A stretch of DNA of 64,000 nucleotides from Saccopteryx bilineata (GCF_036850765.1 NC_089491.1:87390740-87454739); one strand, 5' to 3'. Counted from the stretch's first letter, positions 11,440 to 23,905 are shown. Notes: a model not told the origin generated them from the letters alone. Numbers and translations: made by a program.

Positions 11440-12039
11440 CACCCCATTACCAATTTCTTCATAGTCAGATTTTGCTTTATAAAGATCTAACATAAAATCT
11501 CAACGTCTTATGACATTAAACATTTTTCTTATCTATGATCTGTGGGTCTCCTTGGCCTGTGGGATCAGCTGAAGGGTGTTAAAATGCCAGAAGAAACTTT
11601 CTCATGACAATTATAAAAGCACAAAAGGGGAAACCAAAAGCTTAAGCATTTTGGAACCTCTGCTGTCATCAATTCACTAATATTCCGTGTCAAAGCAAGT
11701 TGTATGGACAAGCCTAAAGTCAAGACAAAAGGAAGTCACTCTCTCCACCATGGATAAGGGGCAAGGAAGTGAATAAAGAACATAAACAATGACTTAATCT
11801 ACAGAGGTTTTCTGTTTCATCTTTTTTTTTTTTAGTTCAATATTTAAACACAATAAAAAGGTATATTTTACAGGGCTGCTGTGGGACTTATAAAATAGCA
11901 TGTGTGAAGGATCTAATAATGATATTGGCAGATGTAGAATTTACTGAAATGGTAGTTTGTTTTTTGTACTAAGTTCAATGTCATTCATCAAGGAAAAAAG
12001 ATACTTTAAATTTTGTTTTATTCATCATTTATTTTTTAA

Positions 12040-12555
12040 TTTCACATTACTTTCAATATTACTTTATATTGGTTTTATGTGTGCAAACTAGTGGTTAGAC
12101 AATCATATATTTTATGAAGAGCTCCCCCTATATTTCTAGTACCCACCTGACACCACACATAGTTATCACAATATTATTGACTACATTCTCCATGCTGTAC
12201 TTTGCGTCCCCATGGCTAATTTGTCATTGCCATTTTGCGCTTCTTAATCCCTTCACCTCTTTCATCCAGTGCCCCAACCCTCCTAATTCCTGCCGAACAC
12301 AAGTTTGCTCCCTGTGTCTATTGGTCTCTTTCAATTATATTTGTTCATTTATATTGTTCCTTAGATTCCACATATAAGTGAAAACATGGAATTTGTCTTT
12401 CTCTGATTTATTTCATTGATCATTATATACTGACGGTCCATCCATGCTGTCACAAATGGTAATATATCAATTTTTATAGTCAAGAAATATTTCATTACAT
12501 ATATGTACCACCCCTTGCCTAATGATGGGCACTTAGGTTGCTTCCATATCTGAAA
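12040..12555 (-). mobile_element. L1 3' end fragment (minus strand), at inner edge of arm 1
   Basis: In reverse it reads as the last part of an L1: TTCACTTATATGTGGAATC (12364-12382 region), GAAGGGATTAAGAAG, TTGTGATAACTATGTGTGG and GGTGTCAGGTGGGTACTAG, then a 3' tail. The plus-strand frame at 12114-12377 (87 aa) is antisense to this and is not a gene; a nearly identical antisense frame is in arm 2 at 24438-24701. The match between arms stops near 12555. Confidence 0.85.
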
Positions 12556-13497
12556 AATCTCTTTACTTTCCCTTTGTAGGACAGTGTTTAAATGGTAGTA
12601 TAAAATATTTATATTTTACAGACTGTATTTACCTTGGTTGGTAAAAATGTTAAAGCATCAAATTCCATTTCTTAACTTATATCTAATAAGCATTGTTTTG
12701 ATTAATGTAAAACAGTAATGACACTGTCTGCATACTTGCATATTGGTTGAAAAAATCAAGTTAGATCATGACTCTACTCAACATTTGCAGGACTTTTTAA
12801 GAACCTTTCATATGGATTTTACCATTTAGCCTACAAAGCCTTTTCTTTGTTCTTTAAATACAGGAAACAAGCCAAAATACGTATTCTATAAAATAGCAAA
12901 ATCATAATTCACATCCAGTCAATCTAACATAATAAAATAATTATGCTTGTTTTATATTTGCAATCCATTACACAATTTACATTTGGCTATTACTTGCTTT
13001 GATCCTAACAAAAACTGGTAAAACAGTGAAACTGACACTTTTAATCTTTGAGATGTTGGCAAAATCAAGGTCCCATAGAAAAATGATGGAGTCATAAATA
13101 TGAGCAAAATCTTCTTATAAACAAGTTTATATTCCTTATATCACCCAGATTATAAGCAAGGCCCTCAATCTCATTCTTTCTTCTCCCATTATGTATCCTT
13201 TCTTTATTCTTCTAACATTTGTTCTCTCCCAATCCCCCACCTCTCTGAGTGTCTAATATACCATATTTTGCTTTTCTCTCTAATGCGTAAGAAAATGGAC
13301 TTTAGAATGGAAAAGAGAACAACCAACGTTAAGTGAAAATTGAGGTTCATGGTGTGAGAGAAAATAGTAAAAGCTAAACTTGTACTTCTAAGGAGCCCAA
13401 ATTACTAGTTCCAGTTGAATTAAATGGTAGAATTCTGAAAATTGTAGTTAGATGAGCAAATGATTAAACCCAGCTGGTGAATCTAAAAAAATATTGG
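12556..13497. other. AT-rich spacer sequence, no gene seen
   Basis: Unique AT-rich DNA just inside arm 1. No open frame above 60 codons and no clear transposon ends. A weak MIR-like stretch may lie at about 13000-13090. Confidence 0.5.
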
Positions 13498-13850
13498 CCT
13501 GACCAGGCGGTGGCGCAGTGTATAGAGCGTCGGACTGGGATGCAGACCGCCCAGGTTTGAGACCCTGAGGTCGCCAGCTTGAGCGCAGGCTCATCCAGTT
13601 TGAGCAAAAGCTCACCAGCTTGGACCCAAGGTCGCTGGCTCAAGCAAGGGGTTACTCAGTCTGCTCTAGCCTCACGGTCAAGGCACATATGAGAAAGCAA
13701 TCAATGAACAATGTCCAAACAAAAAACTAATGATTGATGCTTTTCATCTCTCTCAGTTCCTGTCTGTCTGTTCCTATCTATCCTTCTCTCTGACTCGCTC
13801 TCTCTGTAAAAAAAACAAACAAACAAACAAAAAAAAACATATATATATAT
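13498..13850 (+). mobile_element. tRNA-derived SINE, GTGGCGCAGTG-head family
   Basis: The head GCCTGACCAGGCGGTGGCGC is followed by AGAGCGTCGGACTGGGATGC, the repeated GCTTGAGC/CCAGCTTG body, GTCAAGGCACATATGAGAAA and GATTGATGCTT, then a CT-rich segment and an A/(CAAA)/AT tail. The tail merges with an (AT) run, so the right limit is approximate and no convincing TSD is seen. Confidence 0.9.
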
Positions 13851-14155
13851 AAAAACTTCCTTCAGTCCAGGAAAAATGTAGAAAATTCTGGTCAGTACTC
13901 TTTCTCTGATTTAGATAAAATTTTAAAATGCTTATGAAATATATGTTTATATTCTCTAAAGCTGATTAGATATTTATCTATAGCTTGTAATAATATATTT
14001 ATTATTAAAAAATAAAACAAATCACAGAAAAATAAAGTTTTAAACAAAGTTGTTACATAAGTTTAGGATAGGGAAGGGCATAATAACATAATTATTTTAT
14101 TATTATATTATACTTAAAATAATCAAACTTCTCACTGACATGAATAATCAAATAA

Positions 14156-14265
14156 TTTATTCATTCATCAAACACTTATTAGAACATTTTATGTGCTATG
14201 CACTTTCCTGGCACTGGGGATATCCATGAATATGAAGACAAAGATATTTGCCTAATTAAACAACA
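14156..14265 (+). repeat. L2-like fragment
   Basis: TTCATTCATCAAACACTTATT, then TATGTGCTATGCACTTTCC and TGGCACTGGGGATATCC, is the common pattern of an ancient LINE-2 3' region. Confidence 0.55.
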
Positions 14266-14547
14266 TTAGAATGTCAGAATACATTTCAAGTCAAGAAAAT
14301 TTTTTTGTGTGTCAGAAAATTTTAGTGAAGACTTTTTCAAAGAACGAAGGTGAATTTTTAAAAATCATCAAATGACTTAGTATGAAGAGTAAATTTCTCA
14401 ATAAATATAAATGCCTAGGTAAAATTAATTAGTAGTAGTTTCAATATTAATAGAATTTTGAACAAAGCCTCTTTTGAACTATATGCTGTTTTTCTGAGGG
14501 AAATTTATTTATTGTTTGTCAATGTAGCATTGAGTAATAAAAAAAAT

Positions 14548-14745
14548 GTTATAGCCTAGTTGTTAAGAAATCATGCTCTGGGTTTTGCCAAACATGGTTC
14601 AATTCCAGCTCAGTTACATTTTTTCCCAAATAATCTTAGTCTGACTAGTTAAACTCTTTAAATCTTAGATTTTTTTTTAATTTACAAAATGACTTAGTCG
14701 TAGAACTTATTTCATTATGTTTTTTGTGAGAATGAAATCAGACAC
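14548..14745 (+). repeat. MIR element
   Basis: TATAGCCTAGTTGTTAAGAA, CATGCTCTGGGTTTTGCC and GGTTCAATTCCAGCTCAG follow the tRNA-like head of MIR. CTTAGTCTGACTAGTTAAAC and AATTTACAAAATGA follow the core. Confidence 0.7.
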
Positions 14746-14765
14746 TGTATTTAAAATACAAGACC

Positions 14766-14863
14766 TTTTTTTTTTTCTTCTCTTTTTCTTTTTCTGAAGC
14801 TGGAAACGGGGAGAGACAGTCAGACAGACTCCCGCATGCGCCCGACTGGAATCCACCCGGCAT
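14766..14863 (-). mobile_element. 5'-truncated SINE (long rhinolophoid-type), 98 bp
   Basis: Only the 3' end of the family is present, reversed: T tract, then TTTCTGAAGCTGGAAACGGG and CCCGCATGCGCCCGAC. A perfect 8-bp duplication, ACAAGACC, flanks it (14758-14765 and 14864-14871), so the truncation occurred at insertion. Confidence 0.85.
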
Positions 14864-14871
14864 ACAAGACC

Positions 14872-16860
14872 ATATTTTTAAGTATACCACTGAATATACC
14901 ACTTTTTAAATAAACTACTGCAAATATACCACTATCACTGTGATCTCATTCAGACTGGGTGGTTAAAAACATGTTTTTACTAGACCATGTGAGAACTTTG
15001 CCTCCAAATGTTTGCTGTTTATAAGAGAGCCTATCAATGCAGTGAATTAGTCTAGTCAATGACACTTCTAAAAGTTGATAAAGTGAAACATTCAATAAGT
15101 ACAGTGTCTTCATAAGATAGTAATACTCTGGATGACAGACATTTGTTAATCCTATTGAGTTCTCTGATACTGTTTTGAATGTCTCACATTTTAAATGCCA
15201 AGTGTGTTGTTTTAAATGTTTAGCATAACAGTGAGATTTCAAATAACAGAAGACCAAGGTCATGGTGCATCTTCCCTGGGCTAAAGCATATTCTTGGTAG
15301 TGGATGAGCCCATGTGGATTGGAAAAAGATACAGGAGATAGTTTCTGAAAAGTGTGAAGAGGAGACCAGTAGAACATGTAGATTCTTAAAGCACAATGAG
15401 AAATTTCTTGATGTGTAGAAACTTATCTTTGGAAATTAGTATTTTTTTTAAATTGTGGAATAATAGAGTTCAACAGAAATTTTAAAAAAAAAACACCTAA
15501 GAGGTAAAAAGACAGTTAGCCATTTCTATAGAGAAATATAAATTCGAATATAAAGTTTAAATTCAGGAATTCTGTTGGTTAAATGACCCTTTATAAAATA
15601 TCTATAAACCAAATCATCTTTTAAGGTCTATTTTTGCTATTTATAAGGAGCATTCTAGCTCTCAAATGTCTTATGAATAAAATTGTGATGCACAGTTCTT
15701 TTGCAAGTTGGGACTGCTAATAAAATGCCTGTGATTTTTAAATAGCAATGAGTTCAGCTTACTCACACAGTAAAAAGCTGTCTTTTATGTTCTCTTAATT
15801 AGAGTAGACATTTCTCCCTTGATACTTAAAAGTAAAGATTATACTTGCACTTGGAAAGTCATAATGAATTTCTGATGACGGTTAAGTGTATGGGAACTTG
15901 GGAGAAGTTGCCTTCAGCAAGAAAGCCAAAATTGTGTGGGTAAATAGATTAACATACTTTTATGTGTTCCTTGGTATTATTACTAACTGATAGTAAAATC
16001 TTATTAGAGATTCACAGTGTATTAAAATTTTTAAAGATGTTATGATTCTACATGACACAATCACATTTATGGTTTGTTTAGCTTTGTACAAGCATTTGCC
16101 AAGTATTCTTCACTTATCTTTTCTAAATATAGGTCAAATATAATTTTGCACCCTCAAGGAAATGAAAAAGATGTTGTATCTTTATTCTTCCTCAGAAAAG
16201 TAGATTTTCTTCATTATTTTGTATTTTTTAAAATTATATACAAGACCATAAATGTATGAAATTACATAGATCTCATGGTGACAATAGTTAACATGCAAGT
16301 TACAGTGTAAACACTGACCTAATATCTCTTCAAGGAAGATAATTCCAAGACCTGTTGAATGATGTTTTTCTTAAAGTTTACATCTTTAAGAAATGAGAGT
16401 AATGTGTGACTTGTTTTTCTTCTCCAGCACTGTATTTTAGCGATCTCAGTTTACACTTCTAAATTTTAACATATGGTAATTCTTTCATTTTATTTCTGAT
16501 ATTATATGTTCTGTGACTATAAAGCAATATCTTTATTTTCCCATCATAAACATTTATGTTGTTTCAAATTTTTCCCTGATAAAAAAATACCGTTATAGAT
16601 ATCCTAATACCTATGTCTGGTTTAAATATGTAAAATTTCTCTGGACAAAGAATACATTTAGAAACAAAAGTGTACTGTCTTAGATTGTTTTTTAAAGCAT
16701 TTTAATATCTTTACATATGACAATAATGTCCTCTGATTTATGTTTTGAAAAATCTTGATACTGTCAAAGTTTTTGACTATCCCTAATAAAATTCATGTAA
16801 TAATATTACATTATTAGTTTCATTAGCATTCCCTTATTACCAGTGATTACAATAATTGAA
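14872..16860. other. Spacer intergenic DNA, no gene seen
   Basis: AT-rich unique sequence. The minus frame at 14946-15377 (143 aa, MFYWSPLHTFQ...) has no motif I recognise and no homologous frame elsewhere in the window. Its composition is like its surroundings, so I leave it as chance or a very decayed remnant. Confidence 0.45.
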
Positions 16861-16862
16861 TT

Positions 16863-17165
16863 TTTTATACTTTAAAATTTTTTATTTTTAAATTATAGTT
16901 TACATACAATATTATTTTGTATTAGTTTCCGGTGGTCATCATAGTGGTTAGACAGTCATACACTTTACAGAGTGGTCCACCTCATATTTCAAGTAACCAC
17001 CTGGCACCGTAAATAGTTACTACAATATTATTGACTGTATTTTTCAACCTGTACTTTAATCCCTATGACTATTTTGCAAGTACTAATTTGTACTTCTTAA
17101 TCCCTTCACCTCTTTCACTTTCTTTCCCAACTCTACTCATTTTTGGCAACCATCAATCTATGAAT
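16863..17165 (-). mobile_element. L1 3' UTR fragment, minus strand
   Basis: In reverse the order is GAAGGGATTAAGAAGTAC, CAATAATATTGTAGTAACTA, GGTGCCAGGTGGTTACTTG, then a tail with CAATTATAAATT-like sequence. It is the same type of L1 3' UTR as at 12040-12555 but more decayed. The plus frame 17031-17249 is antisense. Confidence 0.75.
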
Positions 17166-17914
17166 TGGAGCCAGAGTCTCTACTTGCTGACATATAAAAA
17201 CCTCAGATATCTTCTTATGTGGAACACGAGGACCAACTCTCTGCATTAAGGATCCCAGCTGTTATATCACATACATGTGTTTCCACAGACAGACACACAC
17301 ACATGAAAATCAGTATGAGTGTAACAGAGACAAAAGAGACAGAATGAGACAGGTGGACCCTGAGAGACACTCATCAGACCAGTCACTATGGTCACCTTTA
17401 AGGTGAGACTTGCAAATTTCTTATCTTTTCCATGAGGTAATGTCTAAATTTTTTTGTAAAACATGCATGACTTTGATAGTTCTCAAAATATTCAAGTCAT
17501 ATGTTCAATGTTTTTCATTTATTACTCATTTATAGAAGAAAGTACATTACTTAGTTTTTGTTCTTAAAGGATTTAAGACAAGAGAAATAAATTTTTATTA
17601 TAGGACAACAATTATCCTTTAAAGAAATTCAGAATCAAGTAAAGAACAAAGTCCTTCCAGAGAGGAGAGTACTGCCAGGGTATGCTCAACACTTCAGTCC
17701 TATCCTTGCATGTGCATGTAGTGTCAGCATGTGCACATGTGTGCACCTATGTTTCAGTGCCTAGGTGGGCATACGTGGGTGCATATTATGGCTGTTCATG
17801 TGTGTGTATTTGTGTATGCGCACCTGTGGGTGTTGGGAGGGGAGGATTCATAAGTGTGTGCTCTTCCAGAACTGCATTTCCTTGAGGAAGGGCACTACTT
17901 CAGTCCTCTTCCTC
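17166..17914. other. Spacer unique sequence with a GT/TGTG-rich stretch
   Basis: No gene seen. A degenerate TGTGCATG-type purine/pyrimidine-alternating stretch covers about 17695-17830, producing the Cys/Val-rich frame at 17682-17885, which I read as low-complexity. Confidence 0.5.
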
Positions 17915-19002
17915 ATTGACATTTTCTGTGACCGCATATAAGAATTTCCTTAGCCCTTGATGTGAAACCTGGACCATTTGCAATGTTTCACTTCTATCAT
18001 TGTGCTACGGAACATCTGGTCCATAAATCTTTATTTATTTAAGGGGGTTTCCAGATGTCGAGATTTTTGGTCTAATCTAAAAATGATTGTTAAGTTGTTG
18101 TGTACACTACCCTACGTCTGAGGTCATCTTGTCCACCTTGAGCCTTGTTTGGGAAAGCAGAGGTGCCAAGACCTGGGGCTGAGACCTCAGGGAAAGCAGG
18201 AAGAAGAGAGACTGGAATTGGAGAATATGAAGTTACCTAGGAGTGACATGTTCATCTGGAAGGTCCCATCTATTCTGCTTTTTCCCTACCCAGCATCTAA
18301 CACACCCACATCCCTGCCTGGCCCTGCCATCTGGAACAGAGGAAGATACAGGTCTACACATTCTGAGCTTCTCCTTCTCTCTCCAAGCACAGAGCCCCTT
18401 CCTCTCAGTCAGGAAAACAGGTATATGGAGGCTCAGCCAGTCACAGAAATCACCTTGAATATGCTCTATCTAGAAGAAGGAACTACTTGAGCTTGTATGA
18501 GTAGAAAGGACCTTAAAAGGTGCCTCATAGTAGGTCCTGGGAGGTCAAAGCATTAGGCTGCAGGCTTTGTGGCAGGCCAGGGAACAAAAACCACACCTCT
18601 ATGTCCTCCAGAACTGAACCCTGCCCCAACGCTGTGCCAGGTCCCAGCCCACATACTCAGCACATTCAGTCTCTGTGAGGAGGTGGGTAAAGGTCTTCTC
18701 AGTGGGAATGAGAAAGAAAACCTTTATCACTCTCAAAGTCAGGTCAAGTGGAGTCCACTTTATCTGAGGCTGCCAGGTAAGCCACAGACTCAGACAAAGT
18801 GTTTTCAAAACACAGATCTGAAAAAAAATGGTATACAAATACATACATATTTATACTCTTAAACTTCAATAATAAGAAAACAAGCAAAGCAACCCAACTC
18901 AATTAAAGAATGGGCATAATGTTTTGGAAAGACATTTCACAACAGAAGATACACAGATGGTGGGGTATCCAACATGACATTCAGTAGGTTGAAGTTACAC
19001 TC
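17915..19002 (+). repeat. Direct repeat copy A (spacer)
   Basis: It aligns head to tail with 22685-24240. Shared blocks: CATTTTCTGTG, TCCATAAATCT, CTTGTCCACCTTGA, GCCTTGTTTG, TGCCAAGACCTGGGGCTGAG, TGCTCTATCTAGA, GACTCAGACAAAGTGTTT and AGAAAACAAGC. It finishes in an L1-like piece (CAATTAAAGAATGGGC...GAAGATACACAGATGG) and GGTTGAAGTTACACT. It is more GC-rich than the surroundings. The frames 18149-18490 and 18569-18862 (113 and 97 aa) do not match the frames of copy B, so coding is unlikely. I do not recognise the family. Confidence 0.75.
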
Positions 19003-20370
19003 ACCACCTCCCAGGACCAAATGGAAATGACAACTAAATTATAGAAAAATTAATTTGAGTAACCAAATGAAGACTAGAAAAACAGAAAGGTACAACCAAG
19101 GATTTATATAAAAGCCACATCGTAACTGGTAGGAGGGGTAGAGACATGAAAAGGGTTGACCCTACTCCCACATGTGTTGGTTAAGTATCTGCAGGGATAT
19201 CTTACCTGCAAAGGTACTGCTATACTCCGAGGAGTGAGTGGTCACAACCCCTTACTTGTAAGGGTTCCCCACCCTGGAGCACCAGAATCAGGAAGAGGAT
19301 TTCATGTGATATCTGCCTTTGAAAATCAGTGGGAATTTAGTCCACCAGGGAGGGAAGGGAGTTTGATAAGTCTTGGGTGCTTATCCTCTCGAAGGGCCAG
19401 CATACAAAATCATGTTTGTGACATTTACCCTGAGCTCCACTAGAGAGAGGGCGGCTGACAGCAGACTGGTGTCATGCAGGGAGAAAGTGGGTTGTGTGGA
19501 TTTGGGGAGAGGGCTGGAAGGCCTGTCTCAGGAAGAAAGAGAATTCTCAAATAAACAACCTAACTTCACACGTAAAGGAACTAGAACAAGAAAAACAAAC
19601 AGAGCCCAAAGTGAGTAGAAGAAAGAAAATAAGAGCAGAAGTACATGGAATAGAGTTAAAAAAATACAAAAGATCACTGTAACCAAGAGCTGATTCTTTG
19701 AAAAGATGAACAGGATTGATAAACCTTTAACCAGATACTTCAATAATAAAAGAGAGAAGATCCAAATAAATGTAATTAAAATGAAAGAAGAGAAATAATA
19801 ACTAACATAACTAAATACAAAGGATCATAAGAAAATATAACAACTTTAGGCCACAGATTGGACAATCTGAAGAAAATGGATAATTTTTAAGAAACACAGT
19901 CTAGAAACAGAATGAAAAAAAAAACCCCAGAAATATGAAGAGATTGATTACAACTAATGAAATTGAAGCAGTCATAGAAAAACTGCCAGGAAACAAACGT
20001 CCTAGACTGACAACTTCACAGGTGAATTTAACCAAACATTGAAAGAAGAACACCTACCCTTCTCAAACTATTCCAAAATGTTCAGGAGGTAAAACTTCTC
20101 TTGATTAAAAAGCTTATTTAACAAGGCCAGCATTATTCTAATTCTGAAACCAGATATACTATAAAAAAAAGAAAACTAGAGGTGAATATCTCTGAAAATA
20201 ACACATGTAAGAATCTTCAACAAAATATTGACAAACTGAATCAATCAGTACGTTGAAAATGTCATACATAATTATTAAGTGGAATTTATTCCTGGGATGC
20301 AAGGTTGGTTAAATATCTGAAAATCAATTAATGTGATATACTACATAAGCAAAATGAGGATTAAAATCAA

Positions 20371-20746
20371 GCTGACCAAGCAGTGGCACAGTATATAGAA
20401 CACCTGCTTAAGATGCTGAGGATCCAAGTTTGAAACCCCCAAAACCACCAGCTTGAGAGTGGGCTCATCAAGCTTAAGCACGGGGTCATAGGCTTAAGTG
20501 AGGGAATATAGACATGACCCCATGGTCACTAGCTTGAGCCCAATGGTCGCTTATTTGAAGTCCAAGGACACTGTCTTGAGCAAGGGGGGTGCTGGCTTGG
20601 CTGGAGCCCCACCCCATCAAAGCACATATGAGAAAGCAATCAGTAAACAACTAAAGTGCTACAACTATGCATGATGCTTCTCATCTCTCTCCTTTCCTGT
20701 GTCTGTCCCTCTCTTTCTTGGTAAAAAATAATAATAATAATAATAA
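20371..20746 (+). mobile_element. Diverged tRNA-derived SINE, GTGGCGCAGTG-head family, inside L1
   Basis: GCTGACCAAGCAGTGGCACAG, repeated GCTTGAG units, AAAGCACATATGAGAAAGC and CATGATGCTTCTCATCTC, then a CT block and an (ATA) tail. Approximate target duplications TTAAAATCA / TTTAAATCA. It is more diverged than the other copies. Confidence 0.85.
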
Positions 20747-21510
20747 TTTTAAATCACACGATCATATCAATAGATACAGAAAAAGTATTTGACAAAATCC
20801 TGCACCTCTTCATACTAAAAATTCATATGTGAAAAATCCACAGTTAACATTACACTAAGTGGGGAAAAACTAAAAAAAAATAAAATTCCCTTTTTTTACC
20901 AGAAACAAAGTAGGAATGTCTACTTTTACCACTCTTATTCAACATAGTACTGGAAGTCCTACACACAGCATTAGACAAAATGAAGAAATAAAAGTTATCC
21001 AAACTGGAAAGAAAGTAGTAAGACTGTAATTATTTGCAGATCTCATGATGTTGTATACAGAACCCTAAATTGTCTCCCAAAAAACCTGCTGAAACAGATG
21101 AATGAATTCAGAAAAATAATGAGATACAAAATTTATATTGAGAAATCAAATACTTTTTCATACACCAATAATGAACTCTCAGAAAGGAAAATTTTGAAAA
21201 CAATCCCATTTACAATGCCTCAGGAAGGAAAATAAAATTGAACACCCGAAAGCTATATAATTTTATTAACTGATGTCACTCTAATGCAAAATATTTTTAA
21301 ATTTCTGGAGAATTGAAAATTAATTTTTAAATTAAGTAAGTACTATGACTACCTAGAAATAAATATATGCAAAGAGCTAAAATACCTGTACTTGAAAATT
21401 ACTGAATAAGAAACTGAAAAAAGAAATTGAAGAAGATACAAACAAATGGAAACACATATCATGCTCATAAACAAGAAAAATTAAAATTGTTATAATATAT
21501 ATACAACACA

Positions 21511-21513
<3 letters not shown>

Positions 21514-21548
<35 letters not shown>
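21514..21548. repeat. (AT)n microsatellite
   Basis: About 35 bp of uninterrupted AT within the L1 remnant. It creates the Ile/Tyr-repeat minus frame at 21377-21574. Confidence 0.9.
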
Positions 21549-21552
<4 letters not shown>

Positions 21553-22062
21553 CAAAATTTCTATCAAAATACAAATGGAGTATTTCACAGGAATAAAAAT
21601 TTCAATCCAAAAATTTAAATGGAATCACAAAAGACCCCAAATAGTCTCAGCAATCTGGAGAAAGAACAAAGTTGGAGGTATTACACTTCCTGATCTCAAA
21701 CTATCAATATATTGCAAGCCTATAGTAATCAAAACAGCTTGGTACTAGCATAAGAACAGACTTATCAATCGATAGAACAGAATGGAGAACCCAGAAATGA
21801 ACTCACATCTATATGGTCAATTAATACTTGACAAAAAAAGGCAAGAAAATATGATAGGGTAAAGACATTGTATTCATAAACGGTGGGGAGAAAATTGTAC
21901 ATATACATGCAAAAGAAGGAATTACACTGCCTCGTTACACTGTACAGAACAATGAACACAAAATGGATTAAAGTCTTAAATGTAAGACAATAACCATAAA
22001 CTCCTAGAAGACAACAAGGCAGTAGAATCTTGGACATTTGTCTAGTAATTTTTTTCTGAGGT

Positions 22063-22684
22063 ATTTTTCACTTCTGCGTACAGTGTGCTCACTACATCTG
22101 TTTGAGGAGACTTGGGGTAGAGAATCCAGGCAGTGACGTCAAGTCATGATGATAGAGCTTAACAGAACTCGGACCCTGGTAATCAGGCAGCCACTACCCA
22201 GCTCACTTGCCCAGAGACTTCAGCAGAGTTGATATGTTCCCTTGCTGTCTGCCCCTGTCTCGAGGCCGTGCCACCTTGCAAAACAGCTGTGATGGTTTTT
22301 TCCACCATGTCTGCCGCTGGCTCCAGACTCAATCCAGATGCCTGTGGCCCTTTTCTCGGCAGAACCCAGAGGTAACACATGTAGACCCAGGAGCGGTTTT
22401 ATTCAGGCCAGGCCACCACTCTGATCTCACCTGGGCAGGTCTATGTCCCCTACGTGTGGCGTGTGTGTGTGGAGGGGGGGAGAGTTTTGCATGTGAGTGT
22501 ATGTGTATGTGTAAGGGGGTTTTACGTGGGAAGACCCTGCCCTTAAGAGGAACAGGCTGAGCAGGTGGGTCAGAAGCCTTGTGAACCAGGCAGCTCACAG
22601 CCCAGGTAGAGGCTGGATGTTTCCACAGGGAGTGTGGGTGGCACCCTCTGCCGAAGTTTATCTCCAGCCTTGGAGGTGAATCTC
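22063..22684. other. Spacer unique sequence, GC-richer than its surroundings
   Basis: No counterpart upstream of copy A. The overlapping frames on both strands (22207-22560 +, 22329-22598 -) lack recognised motifs. A GTGTGTGTGTGG / GGGGGGG stretch lies at about 22460-22480. Confidence 0.4.
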
Positions 22685-23799
22685 ATTTTCTGTGTGGAAA
22701 CAGGGCCATTTCCTATGTTTCATTCCCATCATCATGCTTAAGGGAACATCTGCTTCCATAAATCTACTTATTTAGGACAGATCCTCAGAAGTGATGATCT
22801 TTCGTTTAGTGTAAACACCTTTTAAGGTGTTGGGTGCATATAAGGACTCCTTGTCCACCTTGAACCTTGTTTGTCAAAGCAGGGGTGCTAATGCCTGGGG
22901 CTGAGACCATAGGGGAAGAAGAGGAAGAGCTGGGATTCAAGGAGATGAATATATACCTGGGAGAGACATACCCCGCTGAAATTTCTCATTTATTCTGCTA
23001 ACATCTTATACACCTGCCCTCCTTCCCTTAGCTCAAACCAGCCCTGCATTTTCATAACTGGACTGAGCTGCAGCCTCACCCTGCTCTCCAGGACCCTGGA
23101 GGAGACAGGCCTGCTCATTCTGACCTGGGCCCCAAACAACCATGCATGGAGACCCTTCCTGTCAGTCAGGAAAGTAGATGTATGGAAACTTAGCCACTCA
23201 CAGACATCACTTTGAATGTGCTCTATATAGACAAAGTTCTCGGTTGTAAAAGCAAGATCCACTTGAGCTTGTGTGAGAAGAAGGGACCTTACAAAGAACG
23301 ACACAGTAGGTACCCGGAAATCAGAGCACCAGGTTGCAGGTTTTGGGACAGGCCGAAGGAGCCTGAGCACCGCTCAGGGACCTCCAGCACTGACCCCAGT
23401 CCTGACCCTGTGCCAGCAGCAAGTCCACATAGCCAGCCCAGTCAGCTTCTGTGAGGGGGCTCTGCTTAGAGGGGACAAAGGAGAGGACCCTCATCTCCTT
23501 CATAGTCAGGTCATGTGGACTCTACTTAATTTGTGGCTGCTTGGTGAAATCAGCAAAATATTTCTTGCCTGCCCTCTCTCTTGAGTAGAGAACATAGGTC
23601 CTTGAGGTGGGGACTTCCCAAGTGTTCTCTGCAGAAAGAGAAAGAAACCCTTAGATTGTAGGGAGAGCAGGAGAGAGAGTTGAGAGGAAAACATTTTTGT
23701 GGATGTCAGTCTTCTAACTTATATAAAGATAAGCCACAGTCTTAGACAAAGTGTTTACAGCAGTGTTATAAAACACAAAGCTGGAAAAGAAGTGGTATT

Positions 23800-23905
23800 C
23801 AAATATTTATATTATACATTATATATAGTTTTATATATTATATTATACATTATATATAGTTTTATGTATTATAAAGTATATATAATATAATGTGTATAAA
23901 ACATT
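23800..23905. repeat. AT-rich palindromic tandem repeat
   Basis: The unit ATTATACATTATATATAG plus TTTTATATATTAT occurs about twice in tandem, with further TATAATATAA sequence. It is self-complementary and able to form hairpins. It is present in copy B only. Confidence 0.75.

Larger units (their letters stand above)
3747..12555 (+). repeat. Arm 1 of a large interrupted inverted duplication
   Basis: This segment is the reverse complement of 24258-31667 apart from indels. Matching anchor pairs, arm 1 to arm 2: 4240/31575 (L1), 5600/30300 (MaLR-like), 6400/29500, 7580/28720, 8370/27650, 8900/27090, 9280/26520, 10880/25420, 11720/25090, 12120/24700 (L1 3' UTR). Local identity looks like 80-90%. 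Arm 1 carries extra insertions absent from arm 2: SINEs at 3776-4170, 6968-7353 and 7974-8350, a mini-retrocopy at 4423-4475 and a solo LTR at 10960-11439. The outer match ends near CACAATCAGTAGAG (3747-3760) and the inner match ends near 12555; both ends are inside L1 sequence. The segment 9790-10555 does not align with arm 2. Confidence 0.9.
19003..22062 (+). mobile_element. L1 element lacking ORF1 and 3' UTR, with nested SINE
   Basis: The start, CACCACCTCCCAGGACC, looks like an L1 5' UTR and runs to about 19530. It then passes directly into the ORF2 region: NNLTSHVKELEQEKQTEPK (about 19550-19610), ADSLKR-like linker text, then reverse transcriptase and the 3' thumb/C-terminal region, stopping at about 22062 before the 3' UTR. 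ORF1 and the ORF2 endonuclease are missing, so at least one internal deletion occurred. The catalytic FADD-type motif reads FADL near 21030 (TTTGCAGATCTCATGATG), so the second aspartate is lost. Many stops. A SINE sits at 20371-20746. Confidence 0.85.

Noticed and set aside
12114..12377. 87-aa frame with a near-identical partner at 24438-24701 (minus), looking like a conserved gene pair
   Set aside because: Both are antisense to an L1 3' end present in each inverted arm. The similarity is from the duplication, not from protein selection.
14946..15377. 143-aa minus-strand frame with several Cys/His residues (possible zinc finger)
   Set aside because: Cys/His spacing does not fit a C2H2 or other zinc-binding pattern, and composition matches the surrounding non-coding DNA.
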